A stretch of 64,000 nt of DNA from Undibacterium sp. KW1. Lineage in GTDB: Bacteria > Pseudomonadota > Gammaproteobacteria > Burkholderiales > Burkholderiaceae_D. The DNA is taken from positions 682,001 through 746,000 of the forward strand of contig NZ_AP018439.1 in the NCBI RefSeq assembly GCF_009937955.1. Direction: 5' to 3'. Below, piece after piece: positions 1 through 9,212 of the stretch (the first letter of the stretch is position 1; the number at the start of each line of letters is the position of its first letter). Under the pieces are notes generated by a model, which was given only the letters and a program-made list of their open reading frames with translations, was not told where the DNA came from and ran no database searches. A program made the translations under genes and the position numbers.

Positions 1-1065
1 GAAACGCTGGGCGGACCAGTCTGGGTTGTCAAAGCACAGATACACGCCGGTGGCCGTGGCAAGGGTGGTGGCGTGAAAGTCGCTAAATCCCTGGAACAAG
101 TGCGTGAATACGCTGACGCGATTCTGGGCATGCAACTGGTCACGCATCAGACCAGTGCTGAAGGTCAAAAGGTTCGTCGCCTGTTGATCGAAGAAGGCGC
201 AGATATCAAAAAAGAACTGTATGTCAGTATGGTCACTGACCGTATCAGCCAGCGCGTGGTCTTGATGGCCTCCAGCGAAGGCGGTATGGATATTGAAGAA
301 GTGGCAGAAAAACATCCAGAACTGATCCACAACCTGGCAATCGACCCGACCAATGGTCTGCAAGATGCTGAAGCTGACGACATTTCCCGTAAAATCGGTG
401 TGCCTGAAGGCTCTATCGCTGATGCGCGCGTACAGTTGCAAGGTTTGTACAAGGCCTTCATGGAAACTGACTGTTCCCTGGCTGAGATCAATCCTTTGAT
501 CCTGACTGGCTCAGGCAAAGTCATCGCACTTGACGCGAAATTCAATTTCGACTCCAACTCTTTGTTCCGCCAACCAGAAATCGTTGCTTACCGCGATCTG
601 GATGAAGAAGACCCAGCTGAAATCGAAGCTTCCAAATTTGACCTGGCTTACATCTCCCTCGACGGCAATATCGGCTGCCTGGTGAACGGTGCTGGTCTGG
701 CGATGGCAACGATGGATACCATCAAACTGTTTGGCGGTGAACCAGCCAACTTCCTCGACGTAGGTGGTGGCGCGACAGCAGAAAAAGTCACTGAAGCCTT
801 CAAGATCATGTTGAAAAACCCAGGCCTGAAAGCCATCCTGGTCAACATTTTCGGCGGGATCATGCGTTGTGACGTGATCGCTGAAGGCGTGATCACTGCA
901 TCCAAAGCTGTGTCCCTGAAAGTGCCACTGGTTGTGCGCATGAAGGGTACTAACGAAGATATCGGCAAGAAGATGCTGGCTGACTCTGGCCTGCCTATCA
1001 TCTCGGCAGACACGATGGAAGAAGCAGCACAGAAGGTTGTTGCAGCTGCTGCAGCTCAAGCTTAA
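1..1065 (+). CDS. sucC: Succinyl-CoA synthetase (ADP-forming) beta subunit, 5' end cut by window
   Basis: The beta subunit carries the ATP-grasp and CoA-ligase regions of succinyl-CoA synthetase, which makes ATP from succinyl-CoA in the TCA cycle in the cytoplasm. The reading frame is open from base 1 and lacks only about 35-40 N-terminal residues. The first visible residues run into the nucleotide-binding motif [10 protein letters not shown]. Further in are the family hallmarks NFLDVGGGA and [16 protein letters not shown]. An internal ATG at base 73 is not the true start. The stop lies 18 bases before sucD, which has its own AAGGA site, so the two form one operon as is usual. Confidence 0.97.
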   Translation, partial: ETLGGPVWVVKAQIHAGGRGKGGGVKVAKSLEQVREYADAILGMQLVTHQTSAEGQKVRRLLIEEGADIKKELYVSMVTDRISQRVVLMASSEGGMDIEEVAEKHPELIHNLAIDPTNGLQDAEADDISRKIGVPEGSIADARVQLQGLYKAFMETDCSLAEINPLILTGSGKVIALDAKFNFDSNSLFRQPEIVAYRDLDEEDPAEIEASKFDLAYISLDGNIGCLVNGAGLAMATMDTIKLFGGEPANFLDVGGGATAEKVTEAFKIMLKNPGLKAILVNIFGGIMRCDVIAEGVITASKAVSLKVPLVVRMKGTNEDIGKKMLADSGLPIISADTMEEAAQKVVAAAAAQA

Positions 1066-1083
1066 TAATCGCAAGGAACAGAT

Positions 1084-1965
1084 ATGTCCATCCTGATCAA
1101 TAAAGACACTAAAGTCATCACCCAAGGTATCACTGGCAAAACTGGCCAGTTCCATACTCGCATGTGCCGCGATTACGCGAACGGTAAAAACTGTTTCGTC
1201 GCTGGCGTGAACCCGAAAAAAGCTGGCGAAGATTTCGAAGGCATCCCGATTTTTGCTAACGTATCTGAAGCGAAAGCAGCTACTGGCGCGACCGTTTCCG
1301 TGATCTATGTTCCACCAGCAGGTGCAGCCGCTGCCATCTGGGAAGCTGTTGAAGCTGACCTGGACCTGGCAATTTGCATCACTGAAGGCATCCCTGTCCG
1401 TGACATGATGATGTTGAAAGACCGTATGGCTAAAGCCGGCAGCAAAACAAAATTGCTCGGCCCTAACTGCCCAGGTCTGATCACACCAGACGAAATCAAG
1501 ATCGGTATCATGCCAGGTCATATCCACCGTAAAGGTCGTATCGGCGTGGTTTCCCGCTCTGGTACTCTGACTTATGAAGCCGTGGGTCAATTGACGGCAT
1601 TGGGTCTGGGTCAGTCTTCTGCTGTTGGTATTGGTGGTGATCCTATCAATGGTCTGAAACACATCGACATCATGAAGATGTTCAATGATGATCCAGATAC
1701 TGACGCTGTCATCATGATCGGTGAAATCGGTGGTCCTGATGAAGCGAATGCTTCTTACTGGGTACGCGACAACATGAAGAAGCCGGTTGTTGGCTTCATC
1801 GCCGGTGTGACTGCGCCTCCGGGTAAACGCATGGGCCATGCTGGCGCGCTGATCTCTGGCGGTGCTGATACTGCACAAGCCAAGCTCGACATCATGGAAG
1901 AATGCGGGATCAAGGCCACTAAAAACCCGTCAGAAATGGCGCGTTTGTTGAAAGCCATGCTGTAA
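1084..1965 (+). CDS. sucD: Succinyl-CoA synthetase alpha subunit
   Basis: The alpha subunit binds CoA and carries the phosphohistidine intermediate of succinyl-CoA synthetase. The protein has 293 residues, normal for the family. The N-terminal CoA-binding fold begins ILINKDTKVITQGITG. The conserved GHAGALISGG segment places the active-site histidine at about residue 252. AAGGA sits just before the ATG. A strong intrinsic terminator follows, so sucCD appears to close its transcription unit here. Confidence 0.98.
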   Translation: MSILINKDTKVITQGITGKTGQFHTRMCRDYANGKNCFVAGVNPKKAGEDFEGIPIFANVSEAKAATGATVSVIYVPPAGAAAAIWEAVEADLDLAICITEGIPVRDMMMLKDRMAKAGSKTKLLGPNCPGLITPDEIKIGIMPGHIHRKGRIGVVSRSGTLTYEAVGQLTALGLGQSSAVGIGGDPINGLKHIDIMKMFNDDPDTDAVIMIGEIGGPDEANASYWVRDNMKKPVVGFIAGVTAPPGKRMGHAGALISGGADTAQAKLDIMEECGIKATKNPSEMARLLKAML

Positions 1966-1993
1966 GCTGGCAGCGGTAAATAAGCTTTAGATG

Positions 1994-2025
1994 AAAAAGA
2001 GTCGCAAATTTTGCGACTCTTTTTT
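1994..2025 (+). terminator. Rho-independent terminator after sucD
   Basis: A 15-bp perfect stem, AAAAAGAGTCGCAAA with its complement, has almost no loop and ends in a T run. It starts 28 bases after the sucD stop. Confidence 0.93.
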
Positions 2026-2421
2026 ATTTATGGCGGCCTTTGTTATGGATATCCGTGCAAATAGATTTCCTTAATGTTAAGCTTCAATATCTGCGGCAAA
2101 TCACTATTAAATTGAGTATGTCTTGTTTAGCTGATTATCTGGCGTTGTGTCGATAATGATTGAGGTGCAAGCGAAAGAATAATTCTGCAAAAGTAAGGAG
2201 AGGATATACGCAAGGTTTCAAGCGGCTTCCTGCCATCGACGGTACTTGATGGTACTTGATTGTATTAATTTATTTAAGCCGCTGCATCCAGGTGCCTGGG
2301 TTTGCTGAACAGGTTTGTAAGACCAGGAGAATGTTTGCGAATGTCCTGATTAAAATAATTCTAAAATATTATCTGTTTCATATAAATTTATTCACCTCAG
2401 GATGTATCCCGACATTTATTG
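2026..2421. other. AT-rich intergenic region upstream of the PP2C gene
   Basis: I see no convincing gene in these roughly 400 bases. A tandem duplication of the 10-mer GGTACTTGAT lies at 2241-2260. The AT-rich stretch at 2340-2400 is a plausible promoter region for the phosphatase gene. An open frame at 2256-2462 has no ribosome binding site and unconvincing composition. Confidence 0.5.
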
Positions 2422-3165
2422 ATGCCATACCAGCGTGTACTAGAATTTGCAGCCCTGTCTGATACGGGCTTGGTCAGGTCGCATAACGAAGATGCTATCG
2501 TCGTTTGTGCAGACTATGGCTGCGCAGTCCTGGCCGATGGCATGGGGGGATATAACGCGGGCGAAGTCGCCAGCGCCATGACCGCTCAAATCATTGCTGA
2601 ATATTTGTGTAGCAAGATGGATGCCATCTGGTTCCCGTCCATGGGGCCAAGGCCGCTGGCGATGGCACGCTGGATGAATGAGTCCATCGAGCTGGCCAAC
2701 CGTAATGTATTGTATACAGCACTGACCAATCCAGAATGTGCAGGCATGGGTACTACCGTGGTGGTGGCATGCTGTTTGCAAGACAAGCTTTTGCTGGCCC
2801 ACGTCGGTGATTCGCGCGCCTATCGTTATCGCGCAGGCGTGCTGACGCGCCTGACTCAGGATCATTCGGTATTGCAGGAACAGATCAATGCAGGCCTGGT
2901 GACTGAAGAAGAGGCGCGTTATTCTTCTATTAAGAATCTGATCACCAGGGCAGTGGGTACTCTGGAAGAAGTGCATACGGAGTTGCATACACACCATACT
3001 GAAGATGAAGATTTGTATTTGATGTGTTCGGATGGATTGACCGATATGCTAGGGCATGATGAAATCCAATCCTTGATCCGGCAGCACGCGTCTGAGCTTC
3101 AGCCTTGTGCCGAAGCGCTGATTGATGCCGCCAAGGACAGGGGGGGTTGGATAATATTTCTGTAG
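2422..3165 (+). CDS. PP2C-family Ser/Thr phosphatase, 3' end frameshifted
   Basis: PP2C (PPM) phosphatases remove phosphate from Ser/Thr with two Mn/Mg ions. Visible motifs in order are RSHNEDA, LADGMGGYNAGE, AHVGDSRAYRY and LMCSDGLTDM. The family normally ends with a DNISVVL motif whose Asp binds metal. Here the frame runs through seven G (3140-3146) and stops at 3165 as RGGWIIFL. One extra G would give RGGLDNISVVLFRLVGEE and a stop at 3225-3227, about 268 residues in all. The deposited frame is therefore probably a sequencing indel, a slipped allele or a slippage site. ATG at 2422 is preferred over the adjoining TTG. The FHA gene downstream suggests a phospho-signalling pair. Confidence 0.88.
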   Translation: MPYQRVLEFAALSDTGLVRSHNEDAIVVCADYGCAVLADGMGGYNAGEVASAMTAQIIAEYLCSKMDAIWFPSMGPRPLAMARWMNESIELANRNVLYTALTNPECAGMGTTVVVACCLQDKLLLAHVGDSRAYRYRAGVLTRLTQDHSVLQEQINAGLVTEEEARYSSIKNLITRAVGTLEEVHTELHTHHTEDEDLYLMCSDGLTDMLGHDEIQSLIRQHASELQPCAEALIDAAKDRGGWIIFL

Positions 3166-3256
3166 TCCTGTTCAGGCTGGTCGGTGAAGAAAACAAGTCC
3201 TGGTTAAAAAGAACATTTACCCGGTAGGTCGGGGATTATGAATTGATGAGAGATTT

Positions 3257-3865
3257 ATGGCGAAAATTATCGTCACCTTTAATGGTTTGGTTCAGCAAGA
3301 AATCACTATCAGCAAATCACGCCTCACAGTAGGCCGGCGCCCCAGTAACGATATCGTCATTGATCACCTGACTGTCAGCGGTCAGCATGCGGCGATTGAT
3401 ACTTCTTCGAGCGGCTCTTTCGTACTTGACCTTGGCAGCACTAATGGCACTATGGTCAATGCCCAGCCAATCAAAAAACATTTATTGCAGCATGATGATG
3501 TTATTGATATTGGCAAATATAAATTGCGCTTCCAGGTAGAGGAATCAGGCAAGCAGACTTTTGTGCCTGAGCCAGGCCAGGTGCAAGCGGCCGCAGTTGA
3601 AAAGCCAAGAGCAAAGATCAAAGTCATGAGTGGCGCTAATGCAGGCAAGGAGCTCAACCTCGTCAAGGCCGTTACTACCATAGGCAGCCCTGGCACCCAG
3701 GTCATTGCCATTACCCAGCAGGGAAGGGAATATGTCATAGCCCAGGTCGAGGGTAATGCTGCTGCGACCGTCAATACCCAGTCCATCAAGGACAAACCAC
3801 ACACCCTCAAGCATGCCGACATGATAGAGCTGGCAGGGACAAAAATGGCAGTGATTTTTTATTAA
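3257..3865 (+). CDS. FHA-domain protein
   Basis: Forkhead-associated domains bind phosphothreonine peptides. This 202-residue protein has the domain at about residues 20-95, with GRRPSNDIVID, the SGQHAAI segment and LGSTNGT. These match the conserved Gly-Arg, Ser-x-x-His and Asn-Gly-Thr positions. The C-terminal half (residues 120-202) has no motif I recognise but may be a second, degenerate FHA-like beta fold. There is no transmembrane segment. It lies 29 bases after the corrected end of the PP2C gene, so the two probably share a transcript. A partner kinase is not in view. Confidence 0.9.
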   Translation: MAKIIVTFNGLVQQEITISKSRLTVGRRPSNDIVIDHLTVSGQHAAIDTSSSGSFVLDLGSTNGTMVNAQPIKKHLLQHDDVIDIGKYKLRFQVEESGKQTFVPEPGQVQAAAVEKPRAKIKVMSGANAGKELNLVKAVTTIGSPGTQVIAITQQGREYVIAQVEGNAAATVNTQSIKDKPHTLKHADMIELAGTKMAVIFY

Positions 3866-3884
3866 TCACCTATTGCTCACTTGC

Positions 3885-3909
3885 CCCTGCCCAGGTTAAT
3901 AGGGCAGGG
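3885..3909 (+). terminator. Hairpin after the FHA gene, no U run
   Basis: A perfect 8-bp stem (CCCTGCCC / GGGCAGGG) with a 9-base loop lies 20 bases after the FHA stop. There is no T run, so it may be a processing or 3'-protective hairpin rather than an intrinsic terminator. Confidence 0.45.
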
Positions 3910-4255
3910 ATAGTCTCAAACTGCTACATACCATGATTGCGATAAATTCTTCCTGCCTTCTCGTGAAGAGTGCTGTTCGCAGCCGTATATTATCTATGCG
4001 CCATGTTGTTGTCATGACTCGCACGGACGAGTGGAGCAACGCAAGAAAATTTTCAAAATTGTATCAAGCATTGAAACATTTTTTTACATCACTGACAGAC
4101 TTGTCAGTCGTCTTTGTCATCTGGCACAAACATTGACAAATATTTGCATTGATGAAAAAGCAACTATTGACGCAATTCGTCACTAGTTGATCAATGGCCC
4201 ATGAAATCGCCGATTTCCGCATAAGAAAATGCAGAGTTACGCAGTAAACAAAAAC
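3910..4255. other. AT-rich upstream region of the first pilin gene
   Basis: No gene is supported in this stretch; small frames here lack ribosome binding sites. It holds a perfect palindrome at 4091-4108 and a weaker -24/-12-like match at 4122-4137 (TGGCAC, 5 bases, TTGAC). It probably serves as the activator-binding region for the sigma-54 promoter just downstream. Confidence 0.55.
4091..4108. promoter_or_regulatory. Palindrome, possible activator site for pilin promoter
   Basis: ACTGACA and TGTCAGT form perfect 7-bp arms around GACT. They lie about 150 bases upstream of the -24/-12 promoter, a usual distance for an enhancer-type site. TGTC-containing sites are known for PilR in Pseudomonas. 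Assigning this one to PilR is inference. Confidence 0.35.
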
Positions 4256-4271
4256 TGGCACGGTGATTGCT
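4256..4271 (+). promoter_or_regulatory. Sigma-54 (-24/-12) promoter of the pilin gene
   Basis: TGGCAC, five bases, then TTGCT is an exact match to the RpoN consensus. Transcription would start near 4282, leaving a leader of about 36 bases before the pilin ATG. Major pilin genes in many proteobacteria are controlled by RpoN and PilR. Confidence 0.85.
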
Positions 4272-4317
4272 ACATGTGAAGCGTAGTTCCTGATTTCAAC
4301 TTTTCCTGGAGTTTATA

Positions 4318-4779
4318 ATGAAAGCTATACCTAAACAGCTGCAACGCGGCTTTACACTGATTGAATTGATGATTGTTGTGGCAATTATCGGTATCCTGGC
4401 AGCGATTGCTATTCCTCAGTATTCTGATTACACATCCCGTACCAAGGCAGCTGGTGCAATGGCTGAATTGGACAGCTTGAAATCTGCAATGGCAATTTGC
4501 TACCAAAATGAAGGTTCTTTTGCTAACTGCACTACAATGGGCTCTAACGCCATTCCAATCGTTGTTACATCCAAATTTTTGACTGGCGCTGCTCCTACAA
4601 CTGCAGGCGGTACAATCACTCAAGCTGCAACTGGTGCAACACTGAATGATGGTACAGCATTGTCCGTTATTTTGACTCCTTCTACTCAATCTAACCAAGC
4701 AAATATGTTGTGGCCAAATACTGGTACAATCTGCAACCCAACACGCGGTTTGAAACCAGGCCAAGGCGGTTGCCCATAA
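4318..4779 (+). CDS. pilA: Type IV pilin, major-pilin-like
   Basis: Structural subunit of type IV pili, 153 residues. The short basic leader of 11 residues ends in Gly and is followed by FTLIELM. This is the prepilin peptidase site, with Glu at mature position 5. A hydrophobic alpha-1 helix follows to about residue 33. Four cysteines (61, 71, 139, 152) are present. The last pair would close the C-terminal disulfide loop typical of pilins. GGAG precedes the ATG. An exact sigma-54 promoter lies upstream and two hairpins follow the stop. The second pilin gene at 6031-6492 is clearly homologous along its whole length. Confidence 0.95.
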   Translation: MKAIPKQLQRGFTLIELMIVVAIIGILAAIAIPQYSDYTSRTKAAGAMAELDSLKSAMAICYQNEGSFANCTTMGSNAIPIVVTSKFLTGAAPTTAGGTITQAATGATLNDGTALSVILTPSTQSNQANMLWPNTGTICNPTRGLKPGQGGCP

Positions 4780-4798
4780 TTTAGGGAAGCGGAAAAGT

Positions 4799-4878
4799 CA
4801 CTCACTTTGTTTGAAGTGAGTGGTTTTCAAGCTAGACTAAAAAAAAGCTGTGATCCCATTATGGGGACACAGCTTTTT
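4799..4878 (+). terminator. Tandem hairpins after pilA
   Basis: The first stem has 9 bp (4799-4807 with 4814-4822) and is followed by GTTTT. The second has 11 bp (AAAAAGCTGTG at 4842-4852 with 4868-4878) with an inner CCAT/ATGG stem, and ends in TTTTT. The second alone is a good intrinsic terminator. Confidence 0.85.
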
Positions 4879-6030
4879 CGCTTTAGACAACTCATTTTCA
4901 TTTCTATGCTATTCATCAACAAGTGAATGTTTTAGTGCGCCTACTCACCAAAACTATCTTCACGCTGAAGGTTTTCGCCTTGGTCAAAGAGTGAGGCATC
5001 TCACAAAAATGACGAGTCCGGCATTCGCATAAAAATCAAGATTGAAACATTTGGTTTGGTGCTACGCGGTTCGGCATTGCTGCATGCGTTCAAGAGTGTT
5101 GCAAACGGTCAATCGCGTCAGACCGAATTGTTGGTGGTCAGTAAGCAAAGTTTGCCATTCGTGTTTAAATTGGGCTCGACACGTGTCTACGGAGAGCTTA
5201 TTTTCGGCGTATATAATCCGGCAAAATCGGGGTAATGATGAAATAGATAGGCAGCAAAATTTGCCAGAAGTTCACATGAACAAGTCTGTTGCTCGTTAGC
5301 TCGCGAAATTTCTACATCCGCTAAATTGGGTTCCATTAAACATTGTGCGCAAAATCTGAGAAGGTAAGCGATTCAGATTTTTGCCTGCCAAATAGTTGAA
5401 CTGGCAGATAATCTATGCCTGCATTGCCATGCAGAGTGTCAGCCAAGAATAGGGCGTCTGCATGCCAGAGTCGGTACTAAAATAACAATGTGAAGAGGTT
5501 GGTACAACGTAGGTGGCGACGCAGGGAATCAATGCCATTATCGTGAATTTGCAGAATGTGAAATTGCGGGCTTTTGAGAGGCGGATTATGGTGCTTGCAA
5601 AAAGACATGGGGCTTCAGCTGACATATTGTCGTGAACACAAAATAATCTTAGGCGCATCTTTAGAGTGAAACAACTGGTATATGTGACTGCAAAGAAGCT
5701 TGAGGGCAAATTCCTGAGCATAGCTTCATTCAGCCTTTACACATAAGCCGTCGTGATGGTAGTCAAGTCTGTTGTCCTGCATAAGCCTGTAAGCTTTGCT
5801 CCAGATAACTGGTCACTTGAGATGAATCTGGCCGCAAGGGATGGGATATCGACTGGATGATGCCCGTTACAGCAACCAGTGATATTTAGCCAAAAGTGTA
5901 GTAGCTTCACGATGATGTCAAAAGGGACAATTAACCGTTAGCTACTTTTATCTAATTGACGAATGTGACACAAAATGCCTGATTGATGGGATTTGCTTTT
6001 CGACAAATCATTCGTGGCAATCACGTCAAA
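4879..6030. other. 1.15-kb spacer between the two pilin genes, no gene recognised
   Basis: The pilin genes face each other across this stretch. The longest frames are short and lack ribosome binding sites. One frame from 4969 to 5235 (88 codons) has no ATG but reads like protein, with segments such as ETFGLVLRGSALLHAFKSVA and GSTRVYGELIFGVYN. It may be the remnant of a decayed gene. The rest shows no RNA gene, IS end or repeat that I can identify. Confidence 0.5.
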
Positions 6031-6492
6031 TCAGCATGCTCCCTGACCAGGTTTCAGACCACGCAAGGGATCGCAAATTGTGCCGGAATTAGTCCAGAGC
6101 ATATTTGCCTGGCCGGACGCTGTTGAGGGCGTAAGTATGATGCTCAGGGCAGTACCACTGGAAGTTGTTGCTCCTGTCGTGGCCTGTGTGATGACGCCGG
6201 TTCCAGATATGTTGGGTGGGGTACCTGTCAAAAATTTGGAAGTGATGACGATGGGAATAGAATTAGAGCCCATCGTGATGCAGTTTGTCCAGGCCAATTC
6301 ATTTTGATAGCAGATGGACATTTCTTTTTTCAGGCTATTGAGTTCGGAGATCGCACCAGCCGCCCTGGTTCGCGATACGTAGTCTGAATATTGGGGGATG
6401 GCAATAGCGGCCAGAATACCTATGATCGCGACAACTATCATCAATTCTATAAGGGTGAAGCCGCGCTGTAGTTGTTGGAGATGACGTCGCAT
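6031..6492 (-). CDS. Second type IV pilin
   Basis: A 153-residue prepilin on the minus strand. The leader [11 protein letters not shown] is followed by FTLIELM, with mature Glu5 and the same N-terminal helix as the pilin at 4318. ATG at 6492 is chosen because AAGGAG lies just upstream; the longer frame to 6540 would start inside the promoter. The protein ends in Cys, which would form the C-terminal disulfide. It matches the first pilin over nearly its whole length, differing mainly in the central region, while the DNA has diverged clearly. It may be a major pilin variant or an accessory pilin. Confidence 0.94.
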   Translation of the reverse strand: MRRHLQQLQRGFTLIELMIVVAIIGILAAIAIPQYSDYVSRTRAAGAISELNSLKKEMSICYQNELAWTNCITMGSNSIPIVITSKFLTGTPPNISGTGVITQATTGATTSSGTALSIILTPSTASGQANMLWTNSGTICDPLRGLKPGQGAC

Positions 6493-6535
6493 TTTTGCTC
6501 CTTGTTGGCAAGCATCGTTGTGGATAAGGCATACG

Positions 6536-6551
6536 AGCAAATTTTATGCCA
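6536..6551 (-). promoter_or_regulatory. Sigma-54 (-24/-12) promoter of the second pilin
   Basis: On the minus strand the sequence reads TGGCAT, five bases, TTGCT. This is one mismatch from the RpoN consensus with exact spacing. It lies about 45 bases before the chosen ATG, and its presence supports that shorter start. Confidence 0.75.
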
Positions 6552-6689
6552 ATTGACCTAAGCTCTTTAATTATTGCTATGCTAGAAGCAGTGAGGTGAA
6601 GGCGCAAGTTGTTGGCGCTATCTTGCTATTAGGATTTACAATCCTTCACCTTGTTGCATGGAATGAAGATCAATAGTAAAGGTCAATGA

Positions 6690-9164
6690 ATGCTGAATTG
6701 GTTAAAGAAGCAATTTTCTTCGGTTGGTAATGGCGTGACTGCAATGGACGCCAAACCGCAAGTTCCTGATGTCACCGCAGCGCCCGTGGCGACAACTGCC
6801 AGCCCTGCTGACCTGGCCTTACAGAGTTATCAGGAGGGCAAACTGGAAGAAGCTTTAGCCTATTACCAACAAGCGTTGTTGGATCACCCTGAAGATGCAA
6901 ATTTGTATAACAGGCTGGGCGATGTTTTTTATGATCAACAAAACTATCTGAAAGCTGAAGCGCAATACCGCCGGGCCTTGGAGTTAAAGCCAGAAGCGCC
7001 GGAAATTTTACTCAATCTTGGCCTGACGCTGGATGCGCTTGGGCAGTTTCACAATGCGCTGGCCTGCTATGAGCGAGTCATTCAGCAGCAGCCGGCAAAC
7101 CATCTCGCCTGCTTCAATCTTGCCGTTACCTTGACTTCACTAGGTAGGGTTGATGAAGCACGTCTGGCCTATGAAAAAGTACTGGAATTGAAACCCGGAT
7201 TCAGTCATGCACATTTCAATCTGGCCACTTTGTTGCAGCAACTTGATTTGATTGAACAGGCAACAGAACATTATCAGCTCACCATTGCTGCAGATCCCCA
7301 GTATTTTGCGGCTTACTGCAACCTGGGTGTCATTTATCAATCTAAAGGCATGCTCGCTGAGGCGATGGAGCAATATCGCCAGGCTCTGCGTATCTATCCG
7401 CAACATATGCAGACTCAGCATAATATGGGGTTGGTGGCCATCCAATTGCGGCAATTTGAAGTGGCTGTTTCACATTTCCAGCAAGCTTTGAGTTTGCAGC
7501 CTGATTTTGCCGAGGCGATGATCAGCCTTGGTGATGTATCCAAGGCACAAAACCGTTTGGATGATGCAGAAGCCTGGTATCGACGTGCGATGGCGGCACA
7601 ACCTGGCTTGTCAGGTGTTTACTGCAACCTTGGTGTCATGTTGCATGAGCGCAAACAGTATCTCGAAGCAATTGCCGTTTACCAGCAAGGCATCGCCAAT
7701 GATGCCTTGTCTGTCATGCTGTACAACAACCTCGGCAATACCTATAGCATGCTTAATCGCTACACAGAAGCAGAAGAGTGTTATTCAAAAGCCCTGCAAT
7801 TGGGCAGTGATGTGACCGAGACTTATACCAATATGGCAGGCTTGCTGGCCGGGCAGGGCAAGATGGAAGAGGCTGAAAATACTTACAGGCAAGCCGTCAA
7901 ACTTGATCCTGCTTATGCCCAGGCTTACAGCAATTTGTTGTTCATGCTCAATTATGAGCCTGACCGCAGTGCCGAAGCCATATTTGAGGCTTACCAGGAA
8001 TATGAAAAACGCTATGCAAAACGATATCAAAATGAAATCTTGCATTTTGATAATGACAAAAGTCGTCATCGACGGCTAAAAATTGGCTATGTATCGCCAG
8101 ATTTTTGCCGTCATCCTGTGCAATATTTCCTCGAGCCATTATTGAGTCACCATGACAAATCCTTGTTCGATATCTATGCCTATGCACAGCTCAGTGTTGC
8201 TGATGCAGTGACGGCGCGTTATCAGACTTATGCTGACCACTGGATAGAAACTGGGGGCATGACAGATGTGGAACTTGTGCAAAGAATACGCGAGGACGGA
8301 ATCGATATCCTGGTTGACCTGGCTGGCCACACTGCCAATAACCGTCTTTCTGTCTTTGCACGTAAAGCTGCGCCTGTGCAGATGTCCTGGCTGGGTTATG
8401 GCTATACCACTGGCCTGACCGCGATTGATTACTTTCTCACCGACGAAACCAGCGCACCAGCAGGGAGTGAGCACTTGTTCGCTGAAAAACCTTGGCGCTT
8501 GCAGACACCCTGCTACGCGTACCGGCCTGCTCCCGGCATGGGGGAGGTCAGTACTTTGCCTGCCTTGAGCAATGGTCATATCAGAATAGGGACACTGACG
8601 AGGTCAATCCGTGTAAATCACAAAACCATACGGGTATGGGCAGAGATCCTTAAGCGGCTGGCCAATGCCGTGCTAGTGGTGGATAGTGCAAATTATCAGG
8701 ATGCCAATTTGCGTCTGGCATTGATAGACAAATTTGCTGCGCATGGCATACAGGCTTCGCGCCTTGATATTGGCTTCCATTCCCCACCTTGGGACACGCT
8801 CAGGGCGTTGGATATAGGCCTGGACTGCTTCCCTCACAATTCTGGTACTACCTTGTTTGAAACCCTGTATATGGGCGTGCCCTATGTGACGTTGGCGGGA
8901 AGGCCCAGCCTTGGGCGTTTGGGCAGTTGCATACTCGAAGGTCTGGGACGGCCTGAGTGGATAGCACATACAGAAGAGGAGTATATAGACAAGGTCGTTG
9001 CGCTGGCAGGCAATCTGGAGCAATTGGCTAGTATAAGAGCTGGCTTGCGCGGAGAAATGCAGGGTAGCGCCCTCATGGACGAACCAGGCTTTACCCGCAA
9101 GGTCGAAGTCGCTTATCGCGCAATGTGGGGGCAATGGTGTGAAACGCCAGCTTCTTCCCTCTGA
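6690..9164 (+). CDS. TPR protein with O-GlcNAc-transferase-type (GT41) catalytic domain
   Basis: An 824-residue soluble protein. Residues about 45-430 are tandem 34-residue TPR units with recurrent AxxxYxxAL/LxP patterns. From about residue 461 (RLKIGYVSPDF) to about 815 runs a glycosyltransferase family 41 domain with LVDLAGHTANN, WLGYGYTTGL and PHNSGTTLFETLYMGVP. The last corresponds to the UDP-sugar-binding region of eukaryotic OGT. Where human OGT has a key Lys before the WANIL-like segment, this protein appears to have Arg (RSIRVNHKT). Donor use may therefore differ. It lies about 200 bases from a pilin gene in divergent orientation, so pilin or other surface-protein glycosylation is a reasonable guess, unproven. 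AAAGG precedes the ATG. Confidence 0.9.
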   Translation: MLNWLKKQFSSVGNGVTAMDAKPQVPDVTAAPVATTASPADLALQSYQEGKLEEALAYYQQALLDHPEDANLYNRLGDVFYDQQNYLKAEAQYRRALELKPEAPEILLNLGLTLDALGQFHNALACYERVIQQQPANHLACFNLAVTLTSLGRVDEARLAYEKVLELKPGFSHAHFNLATLLQQLDLIEQATEHYQLTIAADPQYFAAYCNLGVIYQSKGMLAEAMEQYRQALRIYPQHMQTQHNMGLVAIQLRQFEVAVSHFQQALSLQPDFAEAMISLGDVSKAQNRLDDAEAWYRRAMAAQPGLSGVYCNLGVMLHERKQYLEAIAVYQQGIANDALSVMLYNNLGNTYSMLNRYTEAEECYSKALQLGSDVTETYTNMAGLLAGQGKMEEAENTYRQAVKLDPAYAQAYSNLLFMLNYEPDRSAEAIFEAYQEYEKRYAKRYQNEILHFDNDKSRHRRLKIGYVSPDFCRHPVQYFLEPLLSHHDKSLFDIYAYAQLSVADAVTARYQTYADHWIETGGMTDVELVQRIREDGIDILVDLAGHTANNRLSVFARKAAPVQMSWLGYGYTTGLTAIDYFLTDETSAPAGSEHLFAEKPWRLQTPCYAYRPAPGMGEVSTLPALSNGHIRIGTLTRSIRVNHKTIRVWAEILKRLANAVLVVDSANYQDANLRLALIDKFAAHGIQASRLDIGFHSPPWDTLRALDIGLDCFPHNSGTTLFETLYMGVPYVTLAGRPSLGRLGSCILEGLGRPEWIAHTEEEYIDKVVALAGNLEQLASIRAGLRGEMQGSALMDEPGFTRKVEVAYRAMWGQWCETPASSL

Positions 9165-9212
9165 TACGGCACTTTGCCTGCTTGCTGCTTAGGCAGGGCG
9201 GGCCATTAAAAC

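Noticed and set aside
511..1878. 455-codon minus-strand frame antisense to sucC and sucD
   Set aside because: It mirrors highly conserved sucCD codons, has no family features and spans the gene boundary.
2256..2462. 68-codon frame upstream of the PP2C gene
   Set aside because: No ribosome binding site, hydrophobic low-complexity content, and overlap with the phosphatase start.
4122..4137. Second -24/-12-like match before the pilin (TGGCAC, 5 bases, TTGAC)
   Set aside because: The -12 element lacks the key GC, while a perfect match lies 130 bases downstream.
5413..5721. 102-codon minus-strand frame between the pilins
   Set aside because: Cys/Ser/Thr-rich with no start signal and no family.
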